Of a stretch of DNA of 45,432 nucleotides, positions 16,969 through 25,680 are shown one piece after another (positions within the stretch are counted from its first letter, which is position 1; the number at the start of each line of letters is the position of its first letter). Location of the stretch: assembly GCF_019655055.1 (NCBI RefSeq), contig NZ_BPFA01000040.1, forward strand, positions 1-45,432, given 5' to 3'. The notes beneath the pieces were generated by a model, which ran no database searches, was not told the origin of the DNA, and worked only from the letters and a program-made list of their open reading frames with translations. Made by a program: the position numbers and the translations under genes. The DNA comes from Shewanella sp. MBTL60-112-B2. Lineage in GTDB: Bacteria > Pseudomonadota > Gammaproteobacteria > Enterobacterales > Shewanellaceae.

Positions 16969-17688
16969 TTATGGACGAAACGGCTCAATAGGTAATGTCA
17001 GTTCGCTGCCAATAATCATGTACTGGGCTAAGCTTAATAAGCCAATCACCATCAAGTACACCACTAACACGTGAGCCAACTTGCGCAGACCATTACGGTT
17101 AGCGCTAATGCCCCACTTCACAGCAACACGGTATAAACCAAACATTGCATGAATAACCACTGCAGGCAGCAGCACGATATACAGTAGCCATGCACTATCG
17201 TGATACACACGCTCAGCACTTAAGTGCGGGCCAATTTCTGGCGTTGCAATCATGGTGTATAAGTGCACTGGCACAAGGAAGAATAAGATAAAACCGCTGA
17301 CTAACTGCCAAAACCATACTCGAGTATCGCTATGGTTAACCATTTGCATTTGGCTTCGTAGTGCTCGCCACTGGCCAATTTGCGCAGGGAAACGACGCAG
17401 TGCAAATGCCGCATGAACTAGCACAACGACTAATAAGAAAGTTGAAAAAATAGTGGTCAGTAGCGGATAGCCATGGCCGGTTTCGCTAAACATACCACCT
17501 TCAAGAAACTGCACTACATGGTAGAAAGCTTCTTTACCAAATAGAATGCTAGATTCGAAGTGTAAGTGCACCAGCAAAAAGCATCCTAATAGAATACCTG
17601 TGGCGCTTTGTAAGCGGTCAGCTTTGGCAGACCAAGGGCTGGCTACTTTTTGTTTGAATAGGGTTACAGTGTCAGTTAGGGTTCTCAC
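16969..17688 (-). CDS. frdC: Di-haem cytochrome b subunit FrdC
   Basis: A 239-residue membrane subunit with five predicted transmembrane helices, anchoring FrdAB and exchanging electrons with quinone. Conserved histidines at 43 (or 41), 92, 142 and 180 match the four axial haem b ligands of Wolinella FrdC (44, 93, 143, 182). Motifs QSATG, ALRRFP, VHLYTMIATPEIGP and GLYRVAVKWG also match. The Glu that lies two residues before the fourth His ligand in Wolinella (Glu180) is Val178 here (AVVIH). The start codon is GTG (GTG AGA ACC), with no strong ribosome site, so the exact start is less sure. It is the first gene of frdCAB, with an FNR/CRP-like site about 125 bases upstream. Confidence 0.92.
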   Translation of the reverse strand: MRTLTDTVTLFKQKVASPWSAKADRLQSATGILLGCFLLVHLHFESSILFGKEAFYHVVQFLEGGMFSETGHGYPLLTTIFSTFLLVVVLVHAAFALRRFPAQIGQWRALRSQMQMVNHSDTRVWFWQLVSGFILFFLVPVHLYTMIATPEIGPHLSAERVYHDSAWLLYIVLLPAVVIHAMFGLYRVAVKWGISANRNGLRKLAHVLVVYLMVIGLLSLAQYMIIGSELTLPIEPFRP

Positions 17689-17773
17689 AGTTATTTTTCT
17701 TTTATAATGCCTATTGTCGGGATTTACACCATATCAGGAAGATTTTCCCTACAAATACCCATACCGCCAAAGC

Positions 17774-17787
17774 GTGAGCCTGCTCAC
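17774..17787. repeat. Short perfect dyad GTGAGC-CT-GCTCAC
   Basis: A 6-bp inverted repeat with a 2-base spacer between the FNR/CRP-like site and the frdC start. It could be an operator within the frdC promoter region; no regulator is identified. Confidence 0.3.
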
Positions 17788-17804
17788 CTACTAATGCGGC
17801 ATCA

Positions 17805-17820
17805 ATTGATCTAGATCACA
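17805..17820. promoter_or_regulatory. FNR (EtrA)/CRP-like site upstream of frdCAB
   Basis: The core reads TTGATCTAGATCAC on the plus strand, 9 of 10 positions of the FNR consensus TTGAT-N4-ATCAA. On the minus strand TGTGATCTAGATCAAT matches 8 of 10 of the CRP consensus TGTGA-N6-TCACA. It is centred about 125 bases upstream of the frdC start. In Shewanella, anaerobic respiration depends strongly on cAMP-CRP and on the FNR homologue EtrA, so a shared site is plausible. Confidence 0.65.
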
Positions 17821-18075
17821 AGAGGTATGACTCAAAGCAAACACTGGTCAAACCAACTTACCAATTAAATTCAACAACTTGAACAGAAACAATAAACACC
17901 CAACTACTAATTTACCTATTAGCTATAGACAAGAATAGTGCTGATATTGCACAAAAATACACTCCAGATAAAACGTCATTAGTGCTAGCGCTTGTACTAA
18001 TAAAAATGCCGCTGACGTTAATCCAAGAGATCGTTTACAATAACGCTACTAAATTCTAGCTACAGAGACGATCCC

Positions 18076-18957
18076 ATGCCTTGGATCCAACTTAAAGTCG
18101 ATACCGACAACCAGTACGCAGAGACATTGAGCGATATGCTCATGGAGCTAGGCTCACTGTCTATCACCTATGAAGATGGCAAAGATATGCCAATCTATGA
18201 ACCAACCTTAGGTGAAACGCCATTGTGGAGCCATACGGTTCTTACAGCACTGTTTGATGCTGATTACGATCTAACACCAGTCGTAGAGCTGCTAAAAGGC
18301 TTGCCATACCTAGGTGAAAACTTTAGCCATAAGATTGAACAAGTTGAAGATAAAGACTGGGAACGTGAGTGGATGGATAACTTCCACCCAATTCAGTTTG
18401 GCGATCGTCTTTGGATCTGTCCAAGCTGGCGTGAAATCCCAGATCCAACAGCAGTCAACGTGATCTTAGATCCAGGTCTAGCATTTGGTACCGGTACCCA
18501 CCCAACTACCGCGCTTTGTTTAGAATGGTTAGACGGCCTAGATTACAGCAATAAAGATGTAATCGACTTTGGTTGTGGCTCAGGCATTCTAGCCGTAGCA
18601 GCACTTAAGCTTGGCGCTGAACGCGTAACTGGTATCGACATCGACTATCAAGCGATTGAAGCATCAAAAGCTAACGCTGAGCGTAACGGTGTTGAAGATA
18701 AGCTAGCGCTATATCTACCTGAAGATCAGCCTGACGATTTGCTGGCAGATATTCTAGTTGCCAACATATTAGCAGGCCCATTACGTGAACTTGCCCCTCT
18801 AATTGCTGAAAAAGTTAAACCTGGTGGACTATTAGCACTTTCAGGCCTGCTACAAGAGCAAGCTGAAGAAATCTCAGCCTTCTACAGTCAGTGGTTCGAT
18901 ATGGACGAGCCCGCTCACAAAGACGATTGGAGCCGCTTGACAGGTATACGTAAATAG
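18076..18957 (+). CDS. prmA: Ribosomal protein L11 methyltransferase
   Basis: A 293-residue SAM-dependent methyltransferase that trimethylates L11 at several positions, in the cytoplasm. An N-terminal substrate-binding domain (about 1-55) is linked to a Rossmann methyltransferase domain. Motif I is DFGCGSG (164-170), and the family motifs DPGLAFGTGTHPTT (132-145) and VANIL with Asn230 are present. Its length equals that of E. coli PrmA (293). Divergent from frdC and followed by a GC-rich hairpin, then dusB-fis, a common gammaproteobacterial neighbourhood. Confidence 0.96.
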   Translation: MPWIQLKVDTDNQYAETLSDMLMELGSLSITYEDGKDMPIYEPTLGETPLWSHTVLTALFDADYDLTPVVELLKGLPYLGENFSHKIEQVEDKDWEREWMDNFHPIQFGDRLWICPSWREIPDPTAVNVILDPGLAFGTGTHPTTALCLEWLDGLDYSNKDVIDFGCGSGILAVAALKLGAERVTGIDIDYQAIEASKANAERNGVEDKLALYLPEDQPDDLLADILVANILAGPLRELAPLIAEKVKPGGLLALSGLLQEQAEEISAFYSQWFDMDEPAHKDDWSRLTGIRK

Positions 18958-18965
18958 CAGTAACC

Positions 18966-18986
18966 CGCGGCGCTTTCAGCGCCGCG
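18966..18986 (+). terminator. GC-rich hairpin after prmA without a T-run
   Basis: Stem CGCGGCGC / GCGCCGCG with a TTTCA loop, only 8 bases after the prmA stop codon. No T-run follows, so it is a poor intrinsic terminator. It may protect the 3' end of the mRNA or work together with Rho. Confidence 0.5.
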
Positions 18987-19030
18987 ACTGACTTCTCACT
19001 AGGCAAAAGTCAAGCAAAAAAGTTGCCCTC

Positions 19031-19082
19031 AGGTCATTTATTGACCTTTTCACAGGCTTGAAAAAGGCGTACTATAGCGCCC
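19031..19082 (+). promoter_or_regulatory. dusB-fis promoter region
   Basis: A possible -35 TTCACA (19049-19054), an 18-base spacer and a -10 TATAGC (19073-19078) are followed at once by a GC-rich GCGCCCC discriminator, as in growth-rate-controlled promoters such as enteric fis. An inverted repeat AGGTCA-N5-TGACCT (19031-19047) lies just upstream and may be a binding site. In E. coli fis is autorepressed and under stringent control. Confidence 0.5.
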
Positions 19083-19108
19083 CTTTGACGAGCAAGGTGT
19101 TTTGATAA

Positions 19109-20077
19109 ATGCAGATTGGACCCTATCGCCTGAAAAATCAGTTGATCGTGGCGCCAATGGCAGGTGTCACTGACCAACCCTTTAGAAATCTCTGCTTACG
19201 TTATGGCGCAGCCTTAGCCGTGTCGGAGATGCTTTCATCGAATCCTGAGGTTTGGGATACCGATAAAAGCCGCTTGCGTATGACACACGCAGGTGAAGAC
19301 GGAATACGTTCGGTTCAGATTGCCGGAGCAGACCCAGAATTAATGGCCAATGCCGCTGTTGTCAACGTACAACAAGGGGCACAAATCATTGATATTAATA
19401 TGGGCTGTCCAGCGAAAAAAGTGAATAAGAAGCTCGCAGGCTCGGCTTTGTTGCAAGATCCAGTACAAGTAGAAGCGATTCTACGTGCTGTGGTAGCAGC
19501 AGTTGATGTACCTGTTACGCTAAAAATTCGAACGGGATGGGCTCCAGAGCACAGGAATGGTGTTCATATCGCCCAGATCGCAGAAGATTGCGGTATTGCC
19601 TCATTGGCCGTTCACGGCCGAACTAGGCAGTGCATGTACAAAGGCAATGCCGAGTACGACACAATCAAAGCGATTAAAAAACAGATCTCGATACCAGTTG
19701 TCGCGAATGGAGACATTTTAACCCCAGAGAAAGCACGTTTTGTGCTGGATTATACTGGTGTGGATGCTCTGATGATTGGACGAGGAGCTCAAGGACGACC
19801 TTGGATATTTAGGGAAATCCAACATTACCTGGATACAGGTAATAAGCTAGCGCCCGTTGAGATGGATGAAAAACGTCAAGTTATGCTTGAACACCTGAAA
19901 CTACTGTACAACTTGTATGGTGATTATAAGGGCATCCGCTTCGCAAGAAAGCATGTTGGCTGGTACTTAGACCAAGAAAATCAACGGCCTTTTAGAGCCG
20001 AGTTTAATCGACTCGAGACCGTTGAAGAACAATGTTCCATGGTGGAACGCTATTTTGATGAATTTGTTGCATATTAA
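19109..20077 (+). CDS. dusB: tRNA-dihydrouridine synthase B
   Basis: A 322-residue FMN-dependent enzyme that reduces a uridine of tRNA (position 17 in E. coli) to dihydrouridine. It has a TIM-barrel N-terminal part with APMAGVTD (15-22), the active-site Cys100 in NMGCPAKKV, VHGRTR, and the FMN-phosphate region IGRGAQGRPW, then a helical C-terminal tRNA-binding part. Length matches E. coli DusB (321). It is the first gene of the conserved dusB-fis operon; fis starts 17 bases after its stop codon. Confidence 0.95.
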   Translation: MQIGPYRLKNQLIVAPMAGVTDQPFRNLCLRYGAALAVSEMLSSNPEVWDTDKSRLRMTHAGEDGIRSVQIAGADPELMANAAVVNVQQGAQIIDINMGCPAKKVNKKLAGSALLQDPVQVEAILRAVVAAVDVPVTLKIRTGWAPEHRNGVHIAQIAEDCGIASLAVHGRTRQCMYKGNAEYDTIKAIKKQISIPVVANGDILTPEKARFVLDYTGVDALMIGRGAQGRPWIFREIQHYLDTGNKLAPVEMDEKRQVMLEHLKLLYNLYGDYKGIRFARKHVGWYLDQENQRPFRAEFNRLETVEEQCSMVERYFDEFVAY

Positions 20078-20094
20078 TAAAGAGCAGAATACGA

Positions 20095-20400
20095 ATGTTT
20101 GATCAGACTACTCACACTGAAGTTCACCCACTTACTGTTGGCAAAATCGAAACCGCAAGTGGCGCTATCAAGCCACAATTACTACGTGATGCGGTAAAGC
20201 GTGCTGTCACTAACTTTTTCGCTCAGATGGACGGGCAAGAAGCTGAAGAAGTATATGAAATGGTGTTAAGCGAAGTTGAAGCACCTCTGCTAGATATCAT
20301 CATGCAACACACTCGTGGCAACCAGACTCGCGCTGCCAACATGCTAGGTATCAACCGTGGTACACTACGCAAGAAATTAAAGAAATACGGCATGAACTAA
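20095..20400 (+). CDS. fis: DNA-binding protein Fis
   Basis: A 101-residue nucleoid-associated factor. The C-terminal helix-turn-helix (TRGNQTRAANMLGINRGTLR, then KKLKKYGMN) is almost identical to E. coli Fis (98 residues). The N-terminal beta-hairpin arms are more variable, as usual. Fis activates rRNA and tRNA promoters during rapid growth and bends DNA in recombination; rrn promoters with such sites lie at the left edge of this window. It is co-transcribed with dusB and followed by a terminator. Confidence 0.97.
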   Translation: MFDQTTHTEVHPLTVGKIETASGAIKPQLLRDAVKRAVTNFFAQMDGQEAEEVYEMVLSEVEAPLLDIIMQHTRGNQTRAANMLGINRGTLRKKLKKYGMN

Positions 20401-20426
20401 GACTAACGTCTTAACGTGTTGTATAG

Positions 20427-20465
20427 AAACGGGTTTTTTGGCGACAAAAAGCCCGTTTTGCTTTT
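20427..20465 (+). terminator. Terminator of dusB-fis
   Basis: Long stem AAACGGGTTTTT / AAAAAGCCCGTTT (one bulged G) around a TGGCGAC loop, followed by TTGCTTTT. Confidence 0.8.
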
Positions 20466-20653
20466 ATATGTACCCTCATATGTACCCCGCTATCTCTATC
20501 GTCTCTTTCAAAAATCACATTCATTCCATTTGTAAATCAGCCAAATAAATTCCTTTCCTAGCAGCACTTTCAGCTTCGGCTAATTTTCACCTTGTAGACT
20601 CGCAAACCATGTGACAATTTCTAACAAGTTTTAACTTAGTTGTTAACTCAAAA

Positions 20654-20669
20654 AGTGATAGATTTCACA
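20654..20669. promoter_or_regulatory. CRP-like site upstream of the exported aminopeptidase
   Basis: AGTGA-TAGATT-TCACA matches 9 of 10 core positions of the CRP consensus with the right 6-base spacing. It lies about 155 bases before the start of the exported aminopeptidase gene. The flanks match less well, so this is a moderate prediction. The rest of 20466-20822 holds no recognised gene. Confidence 0.5.
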
Positions 20670-20822
20670 GCCCACTGCAAGCTCAACTAAAGCTCACTAA
20701 AAGAGCGAGTACAGCCACAGTGTGACTTGAACAATAAGTACTGATATAAGCACCAATACAACAATTAAAGCTGCGGCGTGTTTGCAAGCATGACCGCGGA
20801 ACTAAATCCCGAAGAGGACAGT

Positions 20823-22355
20823 ATGCTAACTAAGAAAAACCTATTAAGCAGTGCATTAAGCCTAGGTCTATTAACCAGCTATTCAGCGCAAGCGGAGACG
20901 TTTGATTTTGTTGAAAAGCAAGCTAACAACATCGACACCTTAGTGGTCTTCCAGGCTGGCGAAGAGGCCTCTACAGCTCTTAGCAAACTAAATAAACAAT
21001 CACAGCAACAAATTAGCAAAGCATTAGCGCTACAAGAATTTACAGGCGAGAAAAAGCAGCTGGTTGAAATTTTAATGCCGACAGGTATCGATGTTAAACG
21101 CCTAGTGGTGATTGGTGTCGGTGATGAAGCAGAGCTAACTCCCGGTGAAGTCAACAAACTTGGCGCAGAGATCACAGCTCATTTTAACGGTATTGAAGTA
21201 AAAGATATTCAAGTATTAACCGACGGCATTAGCGATGCCACCAGCAACGCTAGCTTCGCTGCAGAGCTTGCTCACGGCATTAACCTGCGCGCTTACAAGT
21301 TTGATAAATACTTTTCAGAGAAAAAGCCTGCCGAAAAGAACTACATCATCTCAGTCGACGCAGCTAAAGACACTGACAAGCTATACACTCAGTTAGCAGC
21401 GATTGAGCAAGGTGTATTCTTAGCCCGCGACTTAACCTCTGAAACACCAACTGAAATGACGCCGGTAGACTTTGCCAATGCGGCAAAAGAGCTTAAAAAG
21501 CTGGGCGTAAAGGTTACTGTGCTTGAACCTAAGAAAATCGCCAAATTAGGTATGGGCGCACTGCATGCTGTTGGTCGTGGTTCTCTAGAAGGTGCTCGCC
21601 TTGTGGTTGCCCACTGGGAAGGTAATGACGATGCGCCTATCGCGCTTGTGGGTAAAGGCATCACCTTCGATTCTGGTGGTTACAATATTAAGGCATCTGG
21701 CGACTCTATCTCACGTATGAAGTCTGATATGGCTGGTGCAGCTGCAGTACTTGGCGCAATTAAAGCCATGGCACTACAAAAAGCCGACGTAAACGTGGTG
21801 GCAGTAATGCCAATGGCAGCCAACATGGTGTCTGAAACCGCACTTGCTCCTGGCGATGTATTAATGACAGCTGAAGGCTTAAGCGTTGAAGTACTCAATA
21901 CCGACGCCGAAGGCCGCTTAATCTTAGCCGATGGCATGTGGTACGCCCGTGAATACTATAAGCCACAAGTGATGGTTGATGTTGCGACATTAACTGGCTC
22001 TAAGGTTCGTGCACTCGGTAAACGCTACACAGCCGTATTTAGTGAAGATGATGCCCTAGTCGATGAGCTCACTTTCTCAGGCAAAGCCGTGGATGAAAAG
22101 CTATGGCGATTACCGCTTGCCTATGATGACTTACTAAAAAGCCCAATTGCTGATTTAAAGAACGCAGGCTTTGGTGGCCCTGGTGCGACTACTGCTGCGG
22201 TATTCTTACAGCAGTTCACTGGCGATACTAAGTGGGCACACTTAGATATTGCTGGTAGCGCATTAGCGGCAAAAGATGTGGGTGTGACTCCAGCAGGCGG
22301 TACAGGCCACGGCGTACGTTTACTAAGTAACTGGCTTATGACTCAAAGCAAATAA
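20823..22355 (+). CDS. Exported M17-family leucyl aminopeptidase
   Basis: A 510-residue M17 metallopeptidase that removes N-terminal residues from peptides using two metal ions. Metal and catalytic residues fit E. coli PepA: Lys278 and Asp283 in GKGITFD, Lys290, Asp302, and NTDAEGRL (359-366) with Asp361, Glu363 and Arg365. Unlike cytoplasmic PepA it begins with a clear signal peptide (residues 1-24, lysines, a hydrophobic stretch, end SAQA). This start, with a GAGG ribosome site, is preferred to an ATG 15 codons upstream, which would hide the signal peptide behind an acidic stretch. It is therefore probably periplasmic or secreted. It stands alone, with a CRP-like site upstream and a strong terminator after it. 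Confidence 0.9.
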   Translation: MLTKKNLLSSALSLGLLTSYSAQAETFDFVEKQANNIDTLVVFQAGEEASTALSKLNKQSQQQISKALALQEFTGEKKQLVEILMPTGIDVKRLVVIGVGDEAELTPGEVNKLGAEITAHFNGIEVKDIQVLTDGISDATSNASFAAELAHGINLRAYKFDKYFSEKKPAEKNYIISVDAAKDTDKLYTQLAAIEQGVFLARDLTSETPTEMTPVDFANAAKELKKLGVKVTVLEPKKIAKLGMGALHAVGRGSLEGARLVVAHWEGNDDAPIALVGKGITFDSGGYNIKASGDSISRMKSDMAGAAAVLGAIKAMALQKADVNVVAVMPMAANMVSETALAPGDVLMTAEGLSVEVLNTDAEGRLILADGMWYAREYYKPQVMVDVATLTGSKVRALGKRYTAVFSEDDALVDELTFSGKAVDEKLWRLPLAYDDLLKSPIADLKNAGFGGPGATTAAVFLQQFTGDTKWAHLDIAGSALAAKDVGVTPAGGTGHGVRLLSNWLMTQSK

Positions 22356-22392
22356 GCTTAAACATATAATTTAAGCACGATTAAAAAATCAT

Positions 22393-22425
22393 AAAAAAGC
22401 CCTGCTTCATTAAGCAGGGCTTTTG
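22393..22425. terminator. Strong terminator after the aminopeptidase gene
   Basis: Stem AAAAGCCCTGCTT / AAGCAGGGCTTTT with a CATT loop, with A- and T-runs on the two sides. It may also serve the czcA gene arriving from the right, whose stop lies 100 bases away. Confidence 0.88.
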
Positions 22426-22525
22426 TTTATCTGGCGGACTGAACTCACTACTTTCGCAGCCAAGCTCCAAGCTAAGTTAGAGCGACCAGCAATGAGTGCC
22501 GCTCTTTAGCGATAAGAGTTAGTTC

Positions 22526-25500
22526 TTAAATAGTCGCCTCATCTGTCACTTTCTGTTTACTCTCACCGCGCTGGTGTGCCATACGGTACAGAATAGGCAG
22601 TACAAACAGAGTTAATATCGTCGATGAGATAATGCCGCCAATCACCACTGTGGCAATTGGACGCTGCACTTCTGCACCTGTACCAATATTCAGCGCCATA
22701 GGGACAAAGCCCAGCCCTGCCACTAAGGCTGTCATCAGTACTGGGCGCAGTCTTATTAATGCACCATCAATAATCGCTGTCATCAACTCGCCCTTCTCTT
22801 GATACAGCTGACGAATAAAGCTCAACAGCACTAAGCCGTTAAGTACTGCTACGCCCGAGAGCGCAATAAAGCCCACGCCTGCCGAGATCGACAATGGCAT
22901 GTCTCGTAACCACAGCGAAATGACCCCGCCTGTTAGCGCTAATGGAATGCCCGTAAAGATAATCAAGGCATCTTTGACCGAACTAAAGGCCATCACCAAC
23001 AAGCCCAGAATAAGCGCCAGCGTTAATGGCACTACAATCGATAAGCGCTGACTTGCCGATTCTAATTGCTCAAAGGTGCCGCCATATTCCAGCCAGTAAC
23101 CAGCAGGGATATCCACTTGCTCGGCAATTTTCTGTCTAGCTTCACTGACAAAGGTGCCCAAGTCGCGACCACGCACGTTAGCAGTGACTACAATGCGACG
23201 CTTACCGTTTTCACGGCTGATCTGGTTAGGCGATGGCGCAATATCTAACGTCGCCACTTCAGATAACGGTACATATTGCCCAGATGGCAACATGATTGGC
23301 AGCTCGTGCAAGTGCTCAACGTCTTTGCGGATCACTTCTGGTAAACGGACCACGATTTTAAAGCGGCGATCGCCCTCAAAGATAAGTCCTGCTTGCTCGC
23401 CACCAATAGCGGTAGCAACAAAGTCCTGTAACTCATCAACCGTTAAACCAAAACGTGCTAACGCCATGCGATCAGGCTGGATCGATAGCATTGGCAAACC
23501 CGTTACTTGCTCAACTTGCAGATCGGCAACGCCATCGATCTTTTCTAGCACTTCATGGATCGCGTTAGCTGAAGCTAATAACTGATCGAGATCATCGCCA
23601 ACAACCTTAATACCCAGATCGGCACGCACTCCCGAGATCAATTCATTAAAGCGCATTTCGATCGGCTGAGTTAGCTCAAAGTTATTTCCCGGCTGCCCAG
23701 AAACCGCAGCAACGATGTCTGCCGCCAAAGCGTCATGACTCATCTTAGGATTAGGCCATTCATTACGCGGCTTTAGCATAATAAAAGTGTCGGCGATATT
23801 TGGCGGCATAGGATCGTTTGCCACCTCTGGCGTACCGATCTTAGAAAACACATTTAACACCTGTGGGAAGTGTTTAATGCGATCTTCTAACTGCATCTGC
23901 ATATCCACGGACTGCTCTAAGCCTGTGCCCGGAATCCGGATCGCTTGCAGCAAGATATCTTCTTCATTGAGCTGAGGGATAAACTCAGAGCCAAGAGTCG
24001 TTGCCAGCCAAATAGAGAAGCCCACTAATGCCATAGCCGCGCCAAGCACTAACCAGCGTAGCTTCATCGCACCGATTAACAAAGGCTTGTATAGCGACTT
24101 AGTTGCGGTAATGACACGGCTCTCTTTTTCGCTCACTTTACCCGTCATAAACAGAGCAACTGCTGCAGGTACCAGTGTTAACGACAAGACTAACGCAGCT
24201 AACAGTGCCATCACCACGGTTGCCGCCATTGGGTGGAACATCTTGCCTTCCACGCCTGTAAGGCTAAATAGCGGGATATACACCACGGTAATAATCAGCA
24301 CGCCAAACAAACTTGGGCGGATCACCTCATTGGTGGCTTCAAACACTAACTGCAAACGTTGTTTACGTGGCAATACATGACCACCATTTTGCGCTTGCGC
24401 CTGACCCAGCCTGCGAATGGCATTTTCAACAATAATCACTGCGCCATCGACGATCAAACCAAAATCCAATGCACCTAGGCTCATAAGGTTAGCCGACACG
24501 CCAGCCTGAACCATACCCGTCATCGTTGCCAACATCGCTAGCGGAATTACCGCCGCAGTGATTAACGCGGCTCGTGCGTTACCCAGTAGGATAAACAGCA
24601 CCACGATAACTAGCAGCGCGCCTTCTACTAAGTTTTTCTGTACCGTATAAACGGCTTTATCGACTAAGGTGGTACGATCGTAAACCGCCTCAACTTTAAT
24701 GCCATCGGGTAGTGATGCCTTAACATCTTCAAGCTTGGCAGCAACGGCCAGTGATACCTGACGTGAGTTTTCGCCCACCAGCATCATGGCACTACCCAGC
24801 ACGGTTTCTTTGCCGTCACGGGTTGCAGCGCCAGTGCGCAGCGCCTTACCAATACCGACTTCTGCCACATCGGCAATAAAGATTGGTGCGCTATCAATAT
24901 GCTTAATCACCACTTGCTCAATATCGCTAATGGTCTTTAGCTGCGCCGCAGAGCGCACTGTTAATTGCTGACCATCTCGCTCAATAAAACCAGCACCACG
25001 ATTGCTATTACTGCTTTGCAGCGCCAGCTTGATATCGACAAATGACACACCGTATTGCAGCATATTGGTTGGCAATGGCGTGATGTGGTACTCCTTGTCA
25101 TAGCCACCAATGGTGTTGATCTCGGTAACACCAGGCACCTGCGCCAGCTGAGGTTTAATGATCCAATCTTGGATCTCTCTCAACGCGGTTGCATCAAACT
25201 CGCTGCCATCGGCTTGTTTAGCATTAGGTAGCGCTTCGATGGTGTACATGTAGATCTCGCCGAGCCCGGTGGAGATCGGTCCCATCTCCGGCTCGATATC
25301 ACTGGGTAACTTGCCCTTGATCGCATTTAAGCGCTCATTGATCAAGTTACGGGCAAAGTACAGATCTGTACCCTCATCAAACACCACTGTCACTTGCGAT
25401 AAACCATAGCGCGATAGTGATCGGGTGTAAGATAACTGCGGGATCCCCATCAGCGCATTTTCGATCGGATAGGTAATTCGTTGCTCGGTTTCTTGCGGTG

Positions 25501-25669
25501 AATAACCTTCTGCTCGGGTACTTATTTGTACCTGCACATTGGTAATATCCGGCACCGCATCAATCGGTAATTTTTGATAACTCCACAGCCCCACTGCAAC
25601 CAGCAGCATGGCGAGGAACATCATCATCCAGCGTCTATTTATCGCAAGACGCAATACTGACTCAATCAT
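22526..25669 (-). CDS. czcA: Heavy-metal efflux RND pump, CzcA type
   Basis: A 1047-residue inner-membrane RND transporter with the usual two halves of one plus five helices and two periplasmic loops. Transmembrane helix 4 carries DFGLIVDGAVIIVEN (402-416), with Asp402, Asp408 and Glu415 at exactly the positions known to be needed in Cupriavidus CzcA. This favours the divalent-cation (Co/Zn/Cd) branch over CusA (Cu/Ag), which lacks this set. It exports periplasmic or cytoplasmic metal by proton antiport through CzcB and CzcC. An AGGAG ribosome site precedes the ATG. It is the last gene of a czcCBA operon, 11 bases after czcB. The exact metal is inferred, not shown. Confidence 0.9.
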   Translation of the reverse strand: MIESVLRLAINRRWMMMFLAMLLVAVGLWSYQKLPIDAVPDITNVQVQISTRAEGYSPQETEQRITYPIENALMGIPQLSYTRSLSRYGLSQVTVVFDEGTDLYFARNLINERLNAIKGKLPSDIEPEMGPISTGLGEIYMYTIEALPNAKQADGSEFDATALREIQDWIIKPQLAQVPGVTEINTIGGYDKEYHITPLPTNMLQYGVSFVDIKLALQSSNSNRGAGFIERDGQQLTVRSAAQLKTISDIEQVVIKHIDSAPIFIADVAEVGIGKALRTGAATRDGKETVLGSAMMLVGENSRQVSLAVAAKLEDVKASLPDGIKVEAVYDRTTLVDKAVYTVQKNLVEGALLVIVVLFILLGNARAALITAAVIPLAMLATMTGMVQAGVSANLMSLGALDFGLIVDGAVIIVENAIRRLGQAQAQNGGHVLPRKQRLQLVFEATNEVIRPSLFGVLIITVVYIPLFSLTGVEGKMFHPMAATVVMALLAALVLSLTLVPAAVALFMTGKVSEKESRVITATKSLYKPLLIGAMKLRWLVLGAAMALVGFSIWLATTLGSEFIPQLNEEDILLQAIRIPGTGLEQSVDMQMQLEDRIKHFPQVLNVFSKIGTPEVANDPMPPNIADTFIMLKPRNEWPNPKMSHDALAADIVAAVSGQPGNNFELTQPIEMRFNELISGVRADLGIKVVGDDLDQLLASANAIHEVLEKIDGVADLQVEQVTGLPMLSIQPDRMALARFGLTVDELQDFVATAIGGEQAGLIFEGDRRFKIVVRLPEVIRKDVEHLHELPIMLPSGQYVPLSEVATLDIAPSPNQISRENGKRRIVVTANVRGRDLGTFVSEARQKIAEQVDIPAGYWLEYGGTFEQLESASQRLSIVVPLTLALILGLLVMAFSSVKDALIIFTGIPLALTGGVISLWLRDMPLSISAGVGFIALSGVAVLNGLVLLSFIRQLYQEKGELMTAIIDGALIRLRPVLMTALVAGLGFVPMALNIGTGAEVQRPIATVVIGGIISSTILTLFVLPILYRMAHQRGESKQKVTDEATI

Positions 25670-25680
25670 TGACGTCTCCT

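Noticed and set aside
22479..22505. AGAGCG...CGCTCT inverted repeat after the aminopeptidase gene as a czcA terminator
   Set aside because: Six-base arms with a 15-base loop and no T-run; the hairpin at 22393-22425 is much stronger.
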